The translations under genes were made by a program, and so were the position numbers. Shown here piece after piece: positions 23,183-35,834 of a DNA stretch of 64,000 nt. Numbering within the stretch: the stretch's first letter is position 1; each line of letters begins with the position of its first letter. The stretch comes from Distichodus sexfasciatus (taxonomy: Eukaryota > Chordata > Actinopteri > Characiformes > Distichodontidae), in assembly GCA_032718565.1 (NCBI GenBank), contig JAVGVS010000025.1:1460840-1524839 (forward strand). Direction: 5' to 3'. Under the pieces are notes generated by a model. The model was not told where the DNA came from. It ran no database searches and saw nothing but the letters and a program-made list of their open reading frames with translations.

Positions 23183-24952
23183 CACTGTCTACATTTGCCT
23201 GTTATGCAAAACGTCAAATATTTTTACAATTTTGTCATATTGCTGTCGTCATCGGAAAATCATAAGTCGTTCAATCATAACTCGGGGAACATCCGTATTA
23301 AACATAGATTGATAGTCATTTATAATAGTCAGTATTTATCGAACGCATTTAAATCTCAAAGTCATGTTCACACGAGTCACGAGAGTGAACATCGTGATCG
23401 TGTTTTGGATGCTACATTGAAGTTACAGCTCGCTCTCTGAGGCCCAGACGACAGCTGTTGCACGTTTCAGTTGTAACTAAAAGCCGCCTGTTTGCTGTGT
23501 TTATCCTGCAGCCCACCTGTTTCAGGGCTTGTTGGCTCTGCACACCTGGGTGCCCAGGTTGGAGACCTGCTGCCCTGACGGCCTGCTGGATCAGGGCTGG
23601 GGGACTCGTGACAGGGGTGGGAGTGGGGCGCGGTGGGGCAAGGAGCATGGGGCAGGGCCGGGTCCTGGCTCTGGCACCGTAGCCGGTTGCTTGACTCGGC
23701 AGGGAAGGCCAGGCCATCTGTGGAGTGTCAGGGACATTTATTTATACATCCGTTGCATAAGCCTTAACCGCACTCAGTACGGCACGCTGACCACAAACAC
23801 TTCACATCACTTACAGAGAGCTTATCGTCAAGTATAGCTTCCTGTAAAACATGAACGTGAATAGAGACCTAAAGATTTCACGATATGAATTTTTAACATA
23901 GTACTGTTTCGAAAACTTGATGTCTGACCGTCCCGTCCCCTGTGTCTGTCATGAACTAGTGGGTTTGTGCTCCCCTTTGCTGAGGTTATTTGAGGTTATT
24001 TAATCAGTTTGCTCTTATTGGCGCATGTCTATTGAGAGCTCTTTTCTGCAGGTGGCTTGTATTCGAGGCTTCATCATTACCCACCAGGCTTTGCAGAGAT
24101 AATTATGGCCTGGTCCACGGCTCCTGGTTGTGGGGTGTGCTTTTTAGCGAGCTGCTTTTTAACAACCCACCACCTCCCCTCCCTCCTTTCCCCAAACAGT
24201 TCGGGTTTTTCTCCGGCGAAACGTAGAGTCTTCTCGGTTGTGCGCTCGCCTCCCTCCCCTTCCACTCCGTCAAATTACCAGGATGTTTTGAAGTAGTCTG
24301 GTCTCAGATAATTACAGGCAATTATAAAGGCTGTTTCCAAATGTACAGCTGTGACATTCGCAGAAAGGGAGGCTGTCTCATTTGCATAAGAAAGCAGAGA
24401 TAAGAACATATTGTATTGCGTATACTGGGGGAGAAAATGGGCGTTAAAAAAAACAAAACAGGCAAAGAAAAGAACTGAGTGTGTGAATGTGTTCATATGT
24501 GCAGTGTGTGTGTGTGTGCATGTGTTATAGCAGACATGTGCATGCTTTTGCATAGTGTGTATTTGATGTATTCAGAAAAAAAATGATGATTGTCGCTATT
24601 AACTATGTATGTGTTATACAGTTAAACTACGTTTGTAGAGTATTAAACACACACACAAACACACACACGCAAACACATAAACACACACACGCAAACACAC
24701 ACACACACAAACACAGGCACACACAGCAGTTTGAGTCTTTAGGGTCTATTTGACTGCGTCCACCTGGATTACCTCCGTGGCCAGAACGAGCAGATGTCTG
24801 CAGAGTTATGTATTTGTGGGCTTCTCTGTCGTGGCCAGTTTGGTCTCCTTTGAGAAACTTTGAATTCTGCTTTGTCACTAGATTGCAGAAATTAAAGTGT
24901 TTAATTGTAGTTTATTCCAAGAAGAGTTGTTATACAGTATTTACATTAAATT

Positions 24953-25090
24953 CACATTCAAATTCAAATTGATTTATATAGCGCTCCTAACAACAGTCAT
25001 TGTCAGAAAGCACTTCACATATAACTGGCCTAAACCCCCCTAACAAGCCAGCCTGAGGCGACGTTACAATTCCAGCCTTGCACTGCCTCC
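24953..25090. repeat. LINE-type 3' tail fragment
   Basis: CAAATTCAAATTGATTTATATAGCGCTC..AACAACAGTCATTGTC is a dispersed sequence commonly seen in fish genomes. Probably a truncated retrotransposon end. Confidence 0.5.
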
Positions 25091-25468
25091 TGTCTAATTG
25101 GTAACTGGTTACAACTTAGTGAATGAGTAATTAATTATATACTAACGAACATTGTGCAGGATTTTAAATGCACTTCTACACTGTTGCAACAAGTTGGCTA
25201 AATTTGACGTAAGCTTGTGATAGTATACAGTACATAAATATATAGTATATATATTTAAATAGGCCGTAATGACAAAATCTGACAATGGGCCATATGTGGA
25301 ACGTCCTACGCTCAAACCGCAAAACAGAGTTAGATACTTTTCACTTCGGTATGCATCTGGTGAATGACAGTGGTGTTACATCAAACACCGAAATACAATT
25401 TTAAAAAGTTAACCAATTTCTTAAGTTAATAATAGTATTAGTGTCTGCGTTTTGTTTCATTTATTTAT

Positions 25469-25940
25469 TTATTTTTCAAAATCATAATCATGTGGAGAAC
25501 TGAAGTATAGTAGTCCTGTCTTTGTTTGAAACTGGTGAAAAATGAGTGACAACACGTTTATTAAGTCAAAACAAACCCAATGCAACAAATGCTCAATAAC
25601 ACCAGCCTTTGCCAGCCAGAGTTACGATTAGTTAGCAGCTAACCTGATGAGGTAAACTAGCTATATCGCTACCCTTACGTCAGCTCGAACGTACTTTTAC
25701 GGTGAAATAAACCAGTCTGCCAGCTAGGATTAGTTAACGCTTGGTTGATTGTGAGAAAATACATAATTGACGTGAATCAGAAGCAAGTTACCAGAGATGT
25801 GTTTTTCTGTCAACCCACAGAAATCAGGTAACGTTAGCTGAGGTAACTTAGCTAGCTGATGACCACTTTACCTCATAGTTGTCAATGTAAGACGAGGCGT
25901 GTTCTTGGTGTTGTTCTCGACTTGCAGATCCGGTGGACAT
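25469..25940 (-). CDS. Speculative two-exon micro-ORF (43 aa)
   Basis: Minus strand. ATG at 25938-25940 opens a 23-codon frame (MSTGSASREQHQEHASSY to NYE) ending at 25872 with donor GAG|GTAAAG. At 25531 a CACCAG acceptor after a pyrimidine run continues in phase with 20 codons (FQTKTGLLYF to YDFEK). The stop TAA at 25469-25471 overlaps AATAAA hexamers. A CRE and ETS pair lies about 130 bp upstream. I do not recognise the protein. Against it: short frames occur by chance, the start context is poor, upstream out-of-frame ATGs exist, and an overlapping 65-codon frame (25882-26079) with a hydrophobic start competes. Confidence 0.15.
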
Positions 25941-26070
25941 CAGATGCAGAAATGCTGGGGAGCTCCGGCCAACATCTACTGTAAAACAACATTTGTTGAA
26001 AGTATTTGTGTAACAAGTAACCCCAGACGGAGAGGTTTCCCACTATCAGCAAAGTTGCTTTTCCGAATAT

Positions 26071-26087
26071 TGACGTCACGCCGGAAG
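26071..26087 (-). promoter_or_regulatory. CRE plus ETS promoter-like pair
   Basis: Perfect CRE TGACGTCA (26071-26078) followed by CCGGAAG (26081-26087), an ETS site. The pair is typical of TATA-less housekeeping promoters. It lies in a repeat-poor stretch (about 25560-26110) with several CpGs, inside the large ADCK1 intron. Confidence 0.4.
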
Positions 26088-26110
26088 AGAAGTCACCTGT
26101 TTAACGAACA

Positions 26111-27458
26111 TGGAACTAATGTTGTGCGTTAGGCCCATTTCAGTAAGAATGACTGGTATGACTTACAATTTGGAAAAGCATTCAAGCTTGGGACCGTGGA
26201 AGAACTAACAGTACTAGGTACTAAGTGCTAAGGTTTAGTGTAGGAGGATAAAGGTACCCTCAGTAAGTTTGGACAGGGGAATTTGATAGATAATTGTTGT
26301 ACAAGCAGAAATCTGCACCGTCGATCTGCTGATTGCCACCTGCCTGTTCTTCTAGACAGGAATATGTGAGTACCTGTACAAGTAATGCACGGCACTGCAA
26401 TCCATGGCCTACTGGGAAAGGTCTTACAGAATGTATTGGAACATAATGTTATCAACTAGTTATATACATGCTGAAATACTATAATCAGCAGCTCGTAATC
26501 CCACAGTAACTATCCTGCAGGAAATAGTTTGCTTTTGTTTCTTGAACATTTCCTAACCCAGGGCAATTTGTAGTTTCTTCTAAAACCCGTTCTCAGCACG
26601 TTGATGACTTCGGATGGAGAGATGAATGTTGATGCATTAATGTGAGAGACATAAGGGACTAATTAAAAAGCATTTCGGAAAGCCTTTATTATTAGTGAGA
26701 GGCTAATTAACGTGATCATGTGCCCAGAGAAAAACATTTTAAGGCAAATGACATGTTAAATGAACAGCGTTTTCCAGCTAATTTGTTGCATCTTAAGCGA
26801 GGGACTGTTCTACTGAACTCGCAAATCTGCTGAGAGAAGCTGGAACTGCTTACATCACCATCACACAGCAAGCCTTATGCCTTTATAATAGTTGTAAAGT
26901 ACATGTAACTAACATTTTTCTCCAGATCTCATTACAAACAGGGATTGAAGTTGTTCTAATTGCAGAAGGTGGCCTTGTTGTGTGTGTGATGCTTCTCCAA
27001 GTATGTGCAGTGTTACATTGCGAGGAAGATTGGAAGGAACATATGTTCACTTTCTCTCTCTCTCTCTCTCTCCCGCCCGCCCTCCTTCCTTCACAGAGAC
27101 AGTATGCATGCTGTACAGTCTCTGTGGTCCTGAGAGGCAAAAGGGATTGGAAAGTAATCTGTTTGAAAGTCTTATGAACTCAAAGCTGTTCACGTAGTCT
27201 GAGGAATTAATACCTGTGTATATACTGAGTGTGAGCAATACTGTGTGTGTGCGTGTGAAAGAGAGAGAAAGATAGTGTGTGTTTGTGTATGAAAGAGAGA
27301 TACAATATTTCTGTGTGAAAGAGAGACTGAGAGAGTGTCAGTGTACGTGTGAGAAAGAAAAAGTGTATATAGGTATATGTTAGAGTGTGTGTGGTTGTGT
27401 GTGTTTCTGTGTGAGAGTGTCAGTGTATGTGTGAGAGAGAGTGTATGTGTTTATGTTA

Positions 27459-27503
<45 letters not shown>

Positions 27504-28350
27504 AAAGAGAGAGTGCAAGTCTGTGTGTGACCATGTGTGTATATGCGTTTGTGTGAGGTTGTGTGTGTGCATGCTTGTGTTTGTGTGCTTGTGCGTGCGT
27601 GTGTGTGTGTGTGTGAGAGAGAGAGACAAAGAGTGTGTGTGTGTGCTCACAATAGTTCTCAGTCTTTAAATCAGTTCTGGACATCTTTGCTGTTCTACTG
27701 GAGCGAGGCTGTTTGAGAGAAAGAAGGGAAGATGAAAGAAGTGAATAATTTCTCTCTGCTTCATGCCCACGCTGATAAAAACCCGGGGAGGTGAAATGAG
27801 AGTGTGGCTAAGAGGAGGTCGGCTTTGTGGACTTCAGACGGCAGTAATGACGAGGGCCGGCAGCTCGCTCCCGCTTTGGGGTGTTGATTGACATGGGCCT
27901 GTTTGTGCTTATTGCTGATGCATCCTGCATCACCTCTCAATTACACACACACACACACCATGTGCAGCGCCGAGGCACGCCAGCCTTCATTAGGTCTACA
28001 ACGCACAGCAGATTTGTCACGATTTGGCTACATGCAGCGGGTTTTAATGCAGTTTACCCGTGTGTTTGTGTGAGAATGCCTCTGTATCACACTGTTAGGA
28101 GACCAGAAAATTAGCCAGAAAAATTTGCCAAACATTTAAGCATTTAATTAGAGAATAAATTCATGAAATTATTTGGAATATGTGTCCGATTTTTTAGGGA
28201 GGAATGCAGTTGAGAAGTTAATTTATTGTTCAGTTTATGTCAGTGACATATAAATGAAATATATCTATATATACATATACATATATACTATATATACACA
28301 TATTTTTGTGTGATAGTATACTAATTTTTTTATAATTTTTTGTATAATAA
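26111..28350. other. Intronic sequence with TG/GA tracts, no gene seen
   Basis: 27047-27072 is a CT tract. 27238-27650 is a long mosaic of TG and GA repeats that generates spurious frames on both strands. 27944-27958 is a CA tract. No exon or RNA gene recognised. Confidence 0.5.
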
Positions 28351-28358
28351 TTGATGAT

Positions 28359-28457
<99 letters not shown>

Positions 28458-28506
28458 TATATATACACACACATATATATATACACACACACACGCATAT
28501 ATATAT
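28359..28506. repeat. (AT)n/(CA)n compound microsatellite
   Basis: About 150 bp of AT dinucleotides interrupted by three short ACACAC runs. It could form cruciforms. The tyrosine/isoleucine frames over it are artefacts of TATA repetition. Confidence 0.95.
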
Positions 28507-29139
28507 ATGACTTACATTCATTGCAAAAATTGAAGAACAGTATAAAAAATACCACTAAATGATGATGAAGCAAAAAAATGAAAACAATAAACAAAAGCAA
28601 CACATTAAATAAATAAATAAATAAATAACCACATGTAACAGCATCTGAAGCCCAGTGGAAGCAAAAGCACTCAAACACTTTGATAAACAGCCGCCATTAG
28701 TGTTGTAGGCAAAGTGAAGTGCTGGTCAATATGGCACAGCCCCCTCGTTAGGGCCGAGCTAGACCGCCCACCGCAGACCTGCTCAGATGAAAGGCCCGGC
28801 ACCCTCCATCAGAACCCAGCCTCTACAATTACGCACCGAGCCTGCCGTCTCTTCCCCTAAAACCCCGTCCTTATTAGGCCTCCGTCGGACTGCCAGCTGA
28901 GAGCTCGGGAACAGTGGCGCTGTCTCTCGATTTTATGTTCTGTCTTTTGCCTGCATGTCATTTTGCTGTCTCTCTGCCTGCCTAATGTCAACCTGTTATC
29001 TTTCTGTATGTATGCGAATCTGTGTGTTATTTGGTCAGCTTGAGTCTGTCTTTGAGTTACTTGTCTGTTGCTCCATTTGCATGTCTGTCAGATCGCTGGA
29101 CGGTCTCTCTCTCTGTAGGACTGTCTTTTGTTCCTTCTC

Positions 29140-29220
29140 AGGATTCCAGATTCAGGATTCTTTATTTGTCGTATACATGCTTTTACAAGTAGAAGTCATA
29201 GTGAAATGTGCCCTGATCAT
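29140..29220. repeat. LINE-type 3' tail fragment
   Basis: ATTCAGGATTCTTTATTTGTC followed by TATACATGC..ACAAGTAGAAGTCATAGTGAAATG resembles a common fish retrotransposon tail; a related fragment is at 41395-41470. Confidence 0.5.
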
Positions 29221-29319
29221 TCAATGCTAACCCTAACCCTAAGACTGCAAATTGAAAATGAAATTAGAAATTAACAACGGATTAAGTTAAAGAAGTCTTA
29301 CAAGAACTAAATCTAAAGA

Positions 29320-29570
29320 ATGGTGAGTGATTTTTTGTTATTGTGAACACTCCACAGCACAGCACAATACAATTAAATGTGACCTTTGCATTTGACCTAT
29401 TTGTGAAGGAGCAGTGGGCAGCTTTTTGGCAGTGTCAGGGGTGCAGTGCTTGAAGACGGAACCTTACTCATGAGTACCTCAGTGGTACCTTTGCTGGTCC
29501 GGGATTTGAACTAGGCCCCTTTCAATCCTGAGCCCAACTCTCTAACCATTATGCTACCAAGTACCCCATA
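29320..29570 (-). repeat. SINE family B copy, near full length
   Basis: Family B blocks in order: GTGAGTGATTTTTTGTTATTG, GAAGGAGCAGTGGGCAGC, ACTCATGAGTACCTCAGTGG, GGGATTTGAACTAGGCCCC and CTAACCATTATGCTACC. Confidence 0.85.
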
Positions 29571-30657
29571 TATAACATCATAACATATATACATATATAT
29601 GTTATGTTGTGTTATAAAGATCAGTTAAAAATGTGTGGTGTCGGGTGTGTTTTATGTCTGTCCGTGTACCTGACTGTCCTGTCTGTCAGTACTCCTCTCT
29701 GTCTTTTCTCTCTGTCGGACTCTTGGATTGTCAGTAGGATTGTCACTTGGATTGCTCACATATATTTGGTGTCTCACTCTTTCTCTCTCCTGCATTCTGT
29801 GTGTTAAATGATTCTGTCAAAACTGCTTACGAATGTTTAATGATACTGTGTAGCGTAGCAATTAAATATTTGAGTGGTTGAATAATCTGTAGATTATTTT
29901 TGAATTAGTAGATTAGCCAACATGTTAAGTAACAACTAAAATATCATGCGCTTAGCTATGAGACACTTATTTTCCTACAGGTAAAATACCGAAGTTTACA
30001 ACAGTAATAATTGAGGCCAGCTGGCTAAAGCATGAAGTGGTCGCTCCTTGAAAATGAAAGACATCAAACAACAACAACAAGCGGTGCCCCAGTGCTCCAC
30101 TTTACGTCCACTTTTTGCATCCAACAAACCCATAGCTTTGAAAGTTTTGGCATCGTTCATCCCTGTGTTTTCCCCAAACACCACACAGGGTTTAAACTAC
30201 TGCAACTTCTTTATTAAAAAAAAACATTTTATTAACTTACTTTTTGTTATGGCCACCACTAATGTTTAATTCACTGCCTGTAGTGCATCGCAATTACAGC
30301 TATTTACATGTAACAGATGTTTATAATCAGCATTGATGGTTATGTTGTCTAATCATTGCAGCCCTAACACACAGCAAAGACGGTCGTATGTTCGGTTTAC
30401 ATCTGCAAGCATTTGTGTATAAATCAAAGTCTCTGTAAACTCTGACTTAACAACACTGAAGTTAGGTCTCATTTGTTAATTTACATTTGGTTTTAAAGTT
30501 CAATTTCTGGTCGTATGCGTTACTCTGGAGCATGCTGAGCTCTCATTACATGCATGGCCGGACGCAGGGTCTTCATCAGCGCAGAGCAGCTAAATTAACC
30601 GGTAGTCGTCGTAAGGAAAGGCAAAGAAAGCAAAAATAAAATTCTCTGTCTTTGCAG

Positions 30658-30773
30658 GCCATGTGCCGCGTTCCATTTTGTTTTTATGGCGAATTGGGAA
30701 CACGAGTGCTGCACTGAAATGAATGCAATTTGCATTCATTGCGACACTGTCGAGCTTGTTTGGAGCCTGAATG
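30658..30773 (+). other. Exon-like segment with octamer palindrome
   Basis: A good acceptor (CTCTGTCTTTGCAG) and a near-perfect donor (AATG|GTGAGT) bracket 116 bases. One frame is open throughout (38 codons, phase 1), but in the phase inherited from ADCK1 exon 22179-22376 it hits TGA, so inclusion would truncate the protein. Positions 30718-30740 form a perfect 23-bp palindrome containing ATTTGCAT, a POU octamer. Either a cryptic or poison exon, or a POU-bound enhancer. Confidence 0.25.
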
Positions 30774-31099
30774 GTGAGTCGTAATCACTGCTGATGTTGG
30801 ACAGAGAAAACAGGGGGGGAAGGCGGGAAGGGGGGCAGGGAGAGGGGAGGAGAGAGCATGGCAGAGTGCACGTACACTCTCTTTCCACTAAATTGGAAAA
30901 ATGCACATGGTATCAGACTGTCACTCAGAGACTCCTGACTGTGTAACAGTGCACTTCTCTTGACGTGTTTCGTCCTCTTTTAGCCATCTTTATTGTGTGG
31001 GATGGTAGAGTTAGTAAAACTGGATGCAAAGTTTATCAACATGTGTAATAAATCTGTTTCTAGAACCTGTAACTTTTTTAGCATTAACTCTTAGTTTCA

Positions 31100-31330
31100 C
31101 GTACGTAACGTTGATCCGAAGGTCGCCGCTTCGAATCCTGGACCAGTAATATTACCACTGAGGTATTCATGAGCAAGGCACAGTCCCCAAGCACCGCTCC
31201 CCGGGTGCTGCCCATGTCAGCTGCCCACTGCTCCTTCACGGATGGGTCAAATGCAGAGATCACGTTTCATTGTGGTGCACTGTGTGCTGTGCTGTGCTGT
31301 GTTCACAAGGACAAGTAATCACTCACTTAA
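31100..31330 (+). repeat. SINE family B copy, sense orientation
   Basis: The only long copy in sense orientation. Its tRNA-derived head (GATCCGAAGGTCGCCGC, TTCGAATCCTGGACC as box B) is followed by CTGAGGTATTCATGAGCAAG, GCTGCCCACTGCTCCTTCAC and TGTGGTGCACTGTGTGC. It ends in the AAGTAATCACTCAC tail. Confidence 0.85.
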
Positions 31331-33856
31331 ATTTTGCATATGAAACATTTTTATTTTTGCATCAGTAGTACAAAGTGAAAATCCTTTAGTGGTCATTTAG
31401 CGGAATGAATATGAACATGCTGTTATTTTGTAACCCTTGAATTTCATTTGTAAAATTTCATCCCTATCTATAGTTTATCATTATAATAGAAATAATTAAG
31501 TTGAATTGAATTGGTTAATGGTAAAGTTGGAATAAGACATTATTGCTGTTTTTATTTAAGGGTTAATTCTGTCCTTGTAAAGACCCAGTCTGTCTTCATG
31601 TCACAGTTGCAGTGTTTAAACACAGCAAATTCCCCATTTTTCACCTAATATTTATGATGATGATGATTATTATTATTATTATTATTATACTAATATTAGC
31701 AATTTCATGCAATGCTAACCTTGTTTGTTCATCGCATGAAATCAGAATGTTTCTGAAATCATCATATAAACACAAAATCCCCTAAAAATGGCTGCAACAG
31801 TGTGAGGCTGTGAGAATGTGTTTTTCTACTTTATCTGTATTACAGTGCAGTAATGTGCATAAAATGCATGAAATGGCTTTGACCTTTACTGTCCTTTAGG
31901 CCTGTAATCATGTGGCTGCTTGCATGCCTTTGAGAAGTCAGAGTACTTAGGTATTTCTCAGACGTGCTGTATTATTTCAGTGATGCACTTCATTTGTCTT
32001 TGCGGAGATTCTTATGACTGCCCGCCTCCTACTGAGACAGATTGTTTTTTATAAGGCATAGAAGTTGGAGAAAAATATCTCCTTTCCTCTAAACCACAAA
32101 GCATCGTCTCTGTGGAGTGCTTGGGTTTTACCGACCGTGCGTAACGCAGTACATCACAGTAACCTGAATAGGTCACAGTGAGGAGACTTGAGTGAGAACC
32201 TGCAGCGCTGATCTGACAAGACGGCCTAATTTAGATTTAGAGATGAGGCGCATTTTTATTATAGATTTTTATTTATGTCTTTATTTAGACTCATTTACCT
32301 CAAAAATTGAAGTGTTGGTATGTAATAAGGATGTAGCACATTTCATGCCGTATTTATCAGTTGATATCACTGGTGAACTAAATAATAATTACTGGAATAG
32401 TGTACGCTCTCAAAATAGATCTCTAGAATTATCTTAACGGCAACCAGATGCTGTGGCAGTTGGAACTGATCAGAATACATACTTTGAGTCGAAAAGTGAT
32501 CTCTGTATCTTTACCCATAGCTTTGGCAAATGTTGAACTGTTTTTAAATTCTTTCACTGTTTGCATTCAGTTTGTAAAAATGGTCATTTCATAAAATATT
32601 GTAGCATCAAGTCTAGTGGGTGATATTATTTATTTATTCTATCTAAATAAATATAAAAAATAATTCTAAATTTCCACAAGCTATAAGTTTTGAAGCTATA
32701 TGTGTTGATTTATATTTTACCGCGTAATGATACATATTCCAGATACTGGCTTTCCTATATTTGAATGTGTTTCGTGTTTTCTCTCCTTATCACACTTATA
32801 AACACTGTTTCAACTAAACAGCCTAAGCAGCCGATAGTTTGTTAAAGCGCTGTTGCCGCGAGCTCCCCTCATCTTCCCTTGTAAAACTAGCCCAGTTAAT
32901 TTGCCCGTCTGAGAGCTCTGAAAGGCCTGCGTGTGAATAATGAATAGCGGTGGCAGGCAGGAAGAATAGCCTCCCCCCTGCGTAATTGCCTTTGTGTTTG
33001 TCCCAGGGGAGAGCTTATTTTGGACTGTTCACGCTGCCGTCCTCACTGATCACCTCCGCACCTCCTAACGGCTGCTGCCCCGGAGCTGTGCGCCGTTTGA
33101 GGGGGCGGGGGGATGGGATGAGGGGAAGAGATGTTTCAAGATCAGAAAAAATGGACCTTCCCAACCTGCGGAGGTCCACTTTACACACAGAGAACTAGGG
33201 GTATCATTTCTGTGCCCAAATATACCTTCATCAGAAAAGTACAGCGGTTTCAGCTGTCAGTTTATTTTCAGACATAAAGACATTAAGGTACATTTTTGTT
33301 ACTAGGGTTGCAGAAAGGTACAGACAAGAAGCTACATGAATATACACTGCTCGTACCCTTGATGGGACACAGCTGGAGCGACAAAGCGTTTGTACCTATT
33401 TGGTCCATTTCTGTTGATTTCTTTGTGTCTACTCTAGCTGGCGCTGGCTTGTTTTAACTGTCAGAGAAGAAGGAAGGAGGAGTTGGAGAAGGGTCTGTGA
33501 AAGAGAGAGGGACCTTCCCGGGTCTGGTCCTCTTTCTGAAGTGATCAGTGCTCACTGCCCAGTGCTGAGCCTTGGGGCTTTGCAACTGGAGTACATACTC
33601 AGCTAAAACCAAGAACTTAAGCACTCTCTCTCTCTCTCTCTCCCTGTCGGACGGACTCTGGCCTTTTCATTTGGTAGACAGCTGTAGAGAGAAGTCTGTG
33701 TGTGTTGGCATGGCTTACTGTCAAAAGGCCAGTCTGAAAATAGCCCTCCCTCCCTCCGCAGGGGTGATGCAAGCTTGCAGTAAGCAGTTAAATCAATTTC
33801 TGATGTGTAAAGAATTAACTGACTGCTGCCCCAACCTCCTCACCAAACACACGCGT

Positions 33857-33914
33857 GCACACACACACACAGACACACACACACACAGACACACACACAC
33901 ACACACACACACAC
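33857..33914. repeat. (CA)n microsatellite bordering family D
   Basis: CA dinucleotides with two AGAC interruptions, directly before family D copy 3. Confidence 0.9.
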
Positions 33915-34190
33915 AGTCTTGTATTACTATCTTTATGAGGTCTTTCCATAGACTCCCATAATGACTAAAGAACATAATTTTACACCTACACCTAATCCTA
34001 ATCATAACATTAACCTCAGTAGCTAAAAGCACATCTTTTACCTCTTTTAGTTTCTCAAATAAAACAAGCACATTTTCTATAAAGTCATTTCTCCTCATGG
34101 GGACCTCTCAAATGTCCCCACAAAACCCCAAAAAACAGATAAAAGTGATTTTAGGGGACAAAAGGTCCCCACAATGCGATTAATACATGG
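33915..34190. repeat. Family D element, copy 3 (276 bp)
   Basis: Same orientation and structure as the copies near 5 kb, with (CA)n at 33857-33914 and again from 34191. Nearly full-length match. Confidence 0.8.
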
Positions 34191-34964
34191 ACACACACAC
34201 ACATATCCAGCATATGAAAAAGCTGACATAAGAAAACACCAGGCAACTTCACAAGAGCACACAGACAGGGATGTTGAAATATCTACCAGAAAAACAAAAG
34301 GATTTGACTTTTTTATACCATATTCTGACCATATTCATGACCAAGTTTAGCGAAATTGCAAAATGTCTTCTAGAAGTGAAAATAAAATGAATGTGGTAAA
34401 TTATTTTGATGTTTGATATTTTGCATATAACAAATAATTACTACAGTGTGGTTCGTGATGTGTTTTTGGGTTTGAACTTTTCCTGCAACATAACTGTCAT
34501 TACAGTATTTTCCCACATTTTTTACATTTGTCACTTCTTGTGCTTGTTTAGTGAAAATCGTTCTATGTTTAAGAGATTTTTGGCATCCTACGGTACTGAT
34601 ATCCCCCTTTTCTTCCCCTTCACTCATGTGACCCAGATTCGGGCCACCTCAGGTCCCCTTAAACCTTTCTCTCTCCTGATCCCCCCCACACACACCGTGC
34701 TATAGGATCGACCCAGATCTTCTCCGAGCTGGTGTGCCAGGGCCTGTGGGGCAGAAGAGGAATGACGTGGCCAGCTGCCGCGGGCAACTAATCTCTTTAC
34801 GCTACAGTTTTCGCTTCTCATGGGGATAAATTCGAATGAGTATTTGAGGCAAAGTATTACAAAAAGCCTGTCTTTCTGTCGCCCTTAAACCCTTCCCTAT
34901 TTTACTCACAGGCCAGACTCTATTTTTTTCTGTGGTTAAGCGTGTGTTTGTGTGTGCATATATG

Positions 34965-35305
34965 TATTTAGGGGGTTGTGTGGACCTGGCAGTCCCCTAA
35001 AACATAAGAAAAACAATGATTTGTCCATTTTTATTTTATTTTTGTTTGTATGGGAGGGCCGAGAGCCATAAGTAAGATGATTTTACAGAAATCTTCTGTG
35101 TTTTATTTGTAAAACTAAAAGATTTGTTTCTGGTTACTGAGGTTAGGGTTATGTCCTGTCCGTTCTGTTCACCCCCAACACAAATATTGTTAAAAGAGGT
35201 AATAGCTGGATTTTAAGTTTAAGGTTAGGCTTAGATGTTGTTGTACTATTATTTACATCTAGTCATGGGATTCAGTGAAAAAACTTCACAAAGATAGTCA
35301 TACAA
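34965..35305. repeat. Diverged family D-like element, inverted
   Basis: In reverse orientation: a GTGTGTTTGTGTGTGC tract, TAGGGGGTTGTGTGGACCTG, CCCCTAAAACATAAGAAAAAC, GTTACTGAGGTTAGGGTTA and CACAAAGATAGTCATACAAG follow the family D order. It is strongly diverged. Confidence 0.5.
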
Positions 35306-35834
35306 GTGAGTATGTGTATGTGAGAGTGAGAGAGAGATAGAAAAAGATGGTGGAAGAGAGAGAAAGGAGTCATCATTCTTAATGCGTTTCAGTGATGGTC
35401 GACCGGTCACTTGGTCCAGTCACTGCGAGCCAGGCCTGGGCGTCTACTGACGGCCGTTGCCCGTCTTGAGAGAGGCAGTTTGCTGAAATGCCACAACAGC
35501 CTCGCTGCACACACGGGATGAGACAGCCTTAATCAGAGAGCCCACCCCCCCAACCCCCGGCTCTCCGTCTCTCTGTCTCTCTATCTGCCTCTAAACACTC
35601 TGCTATGCTGTGTCAGTAGACATTTAATTAGCATGCACTGGAGGCTTACAGACTTTCGTGATGTCATGCCTGTCAGGAAGCAGTGGTCTGACGTGGTCAG
35701 TCTGCTACTGGTTTAGTCTGAATCACTCTTATGGAGGGCGGCTGACCCTTCTAAGCGGCAAGCGGCATAAAAGAAGCATGGGAAAAAAATAGCCAATCTT
35801 TCATGTGTCTTGAGGAGTAACATTATATGTAATA

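Larger units (their letters stand above)
22377..25400. other. Start of the 18.5-kb ADCK1 intron
   Basis: SINE and LINE-tail fragments are listed separately. 23485-23710 is a GC-rich patch with CAGGGC/GGGGC runs and no recognised protein. 23985-24440 is repeat-free, with TCTCATTTGCATAAG (octamer-like) and AGATAATTACAGGCAATTA; it may be conserved non-coding DNA. CA/TG tracts lie at 24505-24520 and 24644-24725. Confidence 0.45.
28507..33850. other. Intronic sequence, no confirmed gene
   Basis: Repeat-poor GC-rich patches at 28690-28920, 30530-30780 and 32830-33080 may be conserved non-coding elements. 31655-31690 is an ATT/GAT microsatellite. 33620-33642 is a CT tract. SINEs at 29320 and 31100 and an exon-like segment at 30658 are listed separately. 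Confidence 0.45.

Noticed and set aside
23412..23717. Proline/alanine-rich 101-codon minus-strand frame in a GC-rich patch
   Set aside because: No recognisable domain; an opposite-strand frame covers the same sequence. GC-rich simple sequence explains both.
28230..28678. Tyr/Ile-rich frames up to 137 codons
   Set aside because: Produced by the (AT)n/(CA)n microsatellite.
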